DNA of 7,770 nucleotides. Origin: PNC22 sp035654175. GTDB lineage: Bacteria > Planctomycetota > Phycisphaerae > Phycisphaerales > UBA1924. Location of the stretch: assembly GCA_035654175.1 (NCBI GenBank), contig DASRXL010000228.1, positions 1 through 7,770 on the forward strand, given 5' to 3'. The notes under the pieces are model-generated. The model was given only the letters and a program-made list of their open reading frames with translations, was not told where the DNA came from and did no database searches. The position numbers and the translations under genes are program-made. Shown here in pieces: positions 5,684 through 7,770 of the stretch (position 1 is its first letter; each line of letters opens with the position of its first letter).

Positions 5684-7180
5684 ATGCGTGGCATGAGAAC
5701 ACTTGCGGCGGTCGGTCTGGGGCTCTGCGCGTGCGCCGATCCGTGCGCGGCGCAGCGGGTGGACGAGCTCTGGACGGCGAACTGTGCGTCATGCCACGGG
5801 GCGCGGGGCGCCGGCGGCGCGGGCGTCGGCACGCTGCTGGAGGGTCCGGCGGTCGGGCGCTCCGAGCGGGAGACGTTCGACGCGATAGGGGGTGGGAAGC
5901 GGGCCGGGGGCGACCACGACTTCTCGGCGACGCTCAACGACGAACAGCTCTGGGGCGTGACGGTGCACCTGCGCGAGCTGCAGGCCCAGGCTCGCCGGGA
6001 GCGCGAGGGCTCGCCGGCGCCCGACGACGCGGGCGTGTACCGCGCGCAGCGGCACGCGTTCCGCGTCGAGACGGTGCTCGGGGAGGGGCTGCGCACACCC
6101 TGGTCGGTGGACTTTCTCCCCGACGGGCGGAAGCTCGTGACCAACCGGCCGGGCACGCTGCAGGTGGAGACGGAGGGGGGCCGGCTGCTCGAGGTGCGCG
6201 GCACGCCGCGGGTGCGCAGCCGCGGCCAGGGCGGGCTGATGGACGTGGCGCCGCACCCGAGCTTCGCGGAAAACGGCTGGATCTACCTCGCGTTCTCCGA
6301 CAAGCTTGAGGCGAACGACCGCTCGCCGGGGATGACCAAGATCGTTCGCGGGCGCATCTCGCGCGGGGAGTGGACGGACGAGCAGACGGTGTTCGAGGCC
6401 GATCACGACGATTACCTGCCGTCGGACATCCACTTCGGGTGCCGGCTGGTATTCCAGGAATCCGATGGCGCGGGGCCGGGGAGCGCGACGCACTATCTCT
6501 ACTTCCCCATCGGAGAGCGGGGCTTTGCGGAGCACGCCCAGGACCTGACGCGTCCGAACGGGAAGGTGCACCGCCTGTGGGACACCGGGGGCGTGCCGGC
6601 GGACAATCCGTTCGTGGAGCGGGCGCGGGCGGACGCGGGGGTGTACGAGTCGATCTGGTCCTACGGCCATCGCAATCCTCAGGGGCTGGCGATGGAGGCG
6701 GAGGGCGTGCTCTGGGACACCGAGCACGGGCCGCGGGGCGGGGACGAGGTGAATGTGGTGGAGCGCGGGCGGAACTACGGCTGGCCGCTCGTTTCCTTCG
6801 GGATCAACTACGACGGCGATCCGCTGACCACGCCGTTCCCCGACGTGTCGGCCCCGGGCGAGGAGATCGCGATGCCGAGCGCGATCTGGCTCCCCTCGGT
6901 AGGCGCGTGCGGCCTGGATGTGGTGCGCGGGGGCGTGGAGGGGGAGGCCTTCCCGGGGTGGCGGGGAGATCTCATCGCCGGCGGCCTGAGCGGCGCGAAC
7001 GTGGACCGGTTCCGCTTCGAGGCGGACGCGTCGAGCCCGGGGGAGCGCCGGCTGGTGGAGCGCGAGGAGCTGCTGCACGGGATGGGGCGCGTGCGCGACG
7101 TCGTCTGCGGCCCGGATGGGTCCATCTACGTGGTGCTCAACGATCCCGACCGGGTGGTGAGGCTCGTTCCGGCGGAGTAG
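5684..7180 (+). CDS. Cytochrome c fused to PQQ-dependent sugar dehydrogenase (soluble Gdh/YliI-type)
   Basis: The 498-residue protein has a signal peptide (about 1-23, cleavage likely after CAA). A cytochrome c domain follows (about 26-100) with heme motif CASCH (34-38) and a closing LNDEQLWGVTVHLREL (84-99). The catalytic six-bladed propeller (about 124-497) has PWSVDFLPDG (139-148), GQGGLMDVAPHP (181-192), HFGCRL (250-255) with the likely catalytic His250, and SYGHRNPQGL (326-335), where R330 and N331 match PQQ contacts. It ends with EHGPRGGDEVN (347-357), NYGWP (364-368) and RVRDV-x3-PDGSIYV (469-483). Relatives oxidise aldoses in the periplasm with PQQ; the fused heme would take the electrons. 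The usual Met heme ligand is absent: GDHDFSATL (76-84) stands where MPxF is expected. GGAGG (5672-5676) is 7 nt before this ATG. No PQQ synthesis genes are in the window. Confidence 0.95.
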   Translation: MRGMRTLAAVGLGLCACADPCAAQRVDELWTANCASCHGARGAGGAGVGTLLEGPAVGRSERETFDAIGGGKRAGGDHDFSATLNDEQLWGVTVHLRELQAQARREREGSPAPDDAGVYRAQRHAFRVETVLGEGLRTPWSVDFLPDGRKLVTNRPGTLQVETEGGRLLEVRGTPRVRSRGQGGLMDVAPHPSFAENGWIYLAFSDKLEANDRSPGMTKIVRGRISRGEWTDEQTVFEADHDDYLPSDIHFGCRLVFQESDGAGPGSATHYLYFPIGERGFAEHAQDLTRPNGKVHRLWDTGGVPADNPFVERARADAGVYESIWSYGHRNPQGLAMEAEGVLWDTEHGPRGGDEVNVVERGRNYGWPLVSFGINYDGDPLTTPFPDVSAPGEEIAMPSAIWLPSVGACGLDVVRGGVEGEAFPGWRGDLIAGGLSGANVDRFRFEADASSPGERRLVEREELLHGMGRVRDVVCGPDGSIYVVLNDPDRVVRLVPAE

Positions 7181-7192
7181 CCCCGCCGATGC

Positions 7193-7627
7193 TCAGCGCG
7201 GCGCGGCCGGGAGCGGCGCGAGGTCGGGCTCGACGAAGGCCTTTTTGGCCTCCTCGGACATGATGCGCGGACGCGAGTAGAAGAGGCGCAGCAGAAGCCG
7301 GTTGAGCAGGTAGGGCTGGCTCTCGAGGAATTCGTCGGGGCCGGCGCCTGGACCGTGGATGCGCATCATGGTGTCGATGACGCGGAGCCACGCCACGGTC
7401 AGCGTCTCGTGGTAGCCGGAGGTCGGGGTGTCGGCGACGCCGGCGGCGGCGTTGAAGGCCTGGATGCCGCGACGCATCCGCTCGATCGCGCCGGCGAGCC
7501 CGTGCTCGCGCAGGTACAGGTACGCGATCGTCAGGTGGGCGCGGTGATTCCAGGCTCCGAGAGGGATCGCCCGGGCCTCGAACGCGGCGATATCGATCAC
7601 ACATGGCGCATCCATCCGCGCCAGCAT
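7193..7627 (-). CDS. Uncharacterised conserved small protein with HxxxH and YHET motifs
   Basis: The 144-residue soluble protein has no signal peptide or membrane segment and looks cytoplasmic and mostly helical. Key segments are WNHRAHLTIAYLYL (26-39), then ERMRRGIQAFNAA (49-61), GYHETLTVAWLRVI (71-84), LLNRLLLRLFYSRPRIMS (107-124) and FVEPDLAPLP (131-140). I recognise this as a pattern shared by hypothetical proteins in many bacteria but know no assigned function. H28, H31, H73 and E74 could form a metal or catalytic site; that is inference. Two starts are possible: ATG 7627, with GGAGGG (7643-7648) at an over-long 15-nt distance, or ATG 7615, giving 140 residues with no good ribosome site. 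Both keep all motifs. Its stop is 12 bp from the stop of the convergent dehydrogenase. It may be co-transcribed with the partial gene 33 bp upstream. Confidence 0.82.
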   Translation of the reverse strand: MLARMDAPCVIDIAAFEARAIPLGAWNHRAHLTIAYLYLREHGLAGAIERMRRGIQAFNAAAGVADTPTSGYHETLTVAWLRVIDTMMRIHGPGAGPDEFLESQPYLLNRLLLRLFYSRPRIMSEEAKKAFVEPDLAPLPAAPR

Positions 7628-7660
7628 ATCCGCAGCGGTCGGCCCTCCGGATCCGCCGGG

Positions 7661-7770
7661 CTACTCGCGGGGAGGCTCCGCAGGCGGAGCGGACGGCGCG
7701 TCGGACCCCGGCGGGTTCACGTCGCGGGCCCTGCCGAGGCCGAGCATCGCGCGCACGCCGAGCGCGCGAT
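7661..7770 (-). CDS. Possible C-terminal end of an upstream gene, cut by the window edge
   Basis: Reading leftward from the window end, one minus-strand frame stays open for 35 residues to a TAG at 7661-7663. It gives RALGVRAMLGLGRARDVN and then a Pro/Ala/Ser/Glu-rich tail (PPGSDAPSAPPAEPPRE). A basic segment followed by a low-complexity acidic-proline tail is typical of a genuine C-terminus, and it sits 33 bp ahead of the next minus-strand gene. The piece is too short to name a family. An open frame this short can also arise by chance at this GC content. Confidence 0.42.
   Translation of the reverse strand, partial: RALGVRAMLGLGRARDVNPPGSDAPSAPPAEPPRE

Noticed and set aside
5789..7078. Minus-strand open frame (about 429 codons) opposite the dehydrogenase
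   Set aside because: Its composition (Arg, His, Pro, Ala) is that of an antisense shadow, and the plus strand matches PQQ dehydrogenase motifs throughout.
7675..7690. GCTCCG/CGGAGC hairpin near the right edge
   Set aside because: It lies inside the proline-rich tail of the probable partial gene and is explained by repeated Pro/Ala/Glu codons.

Overview
The window is GC-rich bacterial chromosome (roughly 70% GC by eye), densely coding, with no rRNA, tRNA, transposon or CRISPR array that I can see. Several traits point to a planctomycete, most likely of the Phycisphaerae type. These are a secreted laminin-B-like protein ending in a P-T-P-G / hydrophobic / RRRR sorting tail (a PEP-CTERM variant), a Tat-exported beta-propeller, a secreted propeller of a domain-of-unknown-function family, and a cytochrome c fused to a PQQ sugar dehydrogenase. 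The taxonomic call is an inference from protein style; nothing here proves it.

Layout. Bases 1-1146 (+) hold the 3' part of a CNNM/CBS (CorC/HlyC) membrane protein cut by the window edge. Bases 1244-2287 (+) encode a Tat-signal six-bladed propeller resembling peptidyl-alpha-hydroxyglycine alpha-amidating lyase (PAL). Bases 2492-3154 (+) encode a TTG-started, secreted laminin-B/PEP-CTERM protein. A 190-bp convergent gap with two inverted repeats follows. Bases 3345-4145 (-) encode a Bax inhibitor-1/YccA membrane protein, and 4282-5508 (-) a secreted DUF4185/DUF5005-like protein. A 175-bp divergent gap leads to 5684-7180 (+), the cytochrome c-PQQ dehydrogenase fusion. This converges after only 12 bp on 7193-7627 (-), an uncharacterised 144-residue protein with an HxxxH and a YHET motif. 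The last bases (7661-7770, -) look like the proline-rich C-terminus of another gene.

How the genes work together. I see no single pathway. The theme is the cell envelope: two integral membrane proteins and four exported proteins, three of which are propellers or propeller-like. The divergent pair at 5508/5684 (unknown secreted propeller and periplasmic sugar dehydrogenase) is the most plausible functional pair, but this rests only on position and shared export. I did not find a clear new multi-gene system. The most interesting points are within proteins: a histidine at each of six propeller-blade positions, and a cytochrome c domain that lacks the usual methionine ligand.
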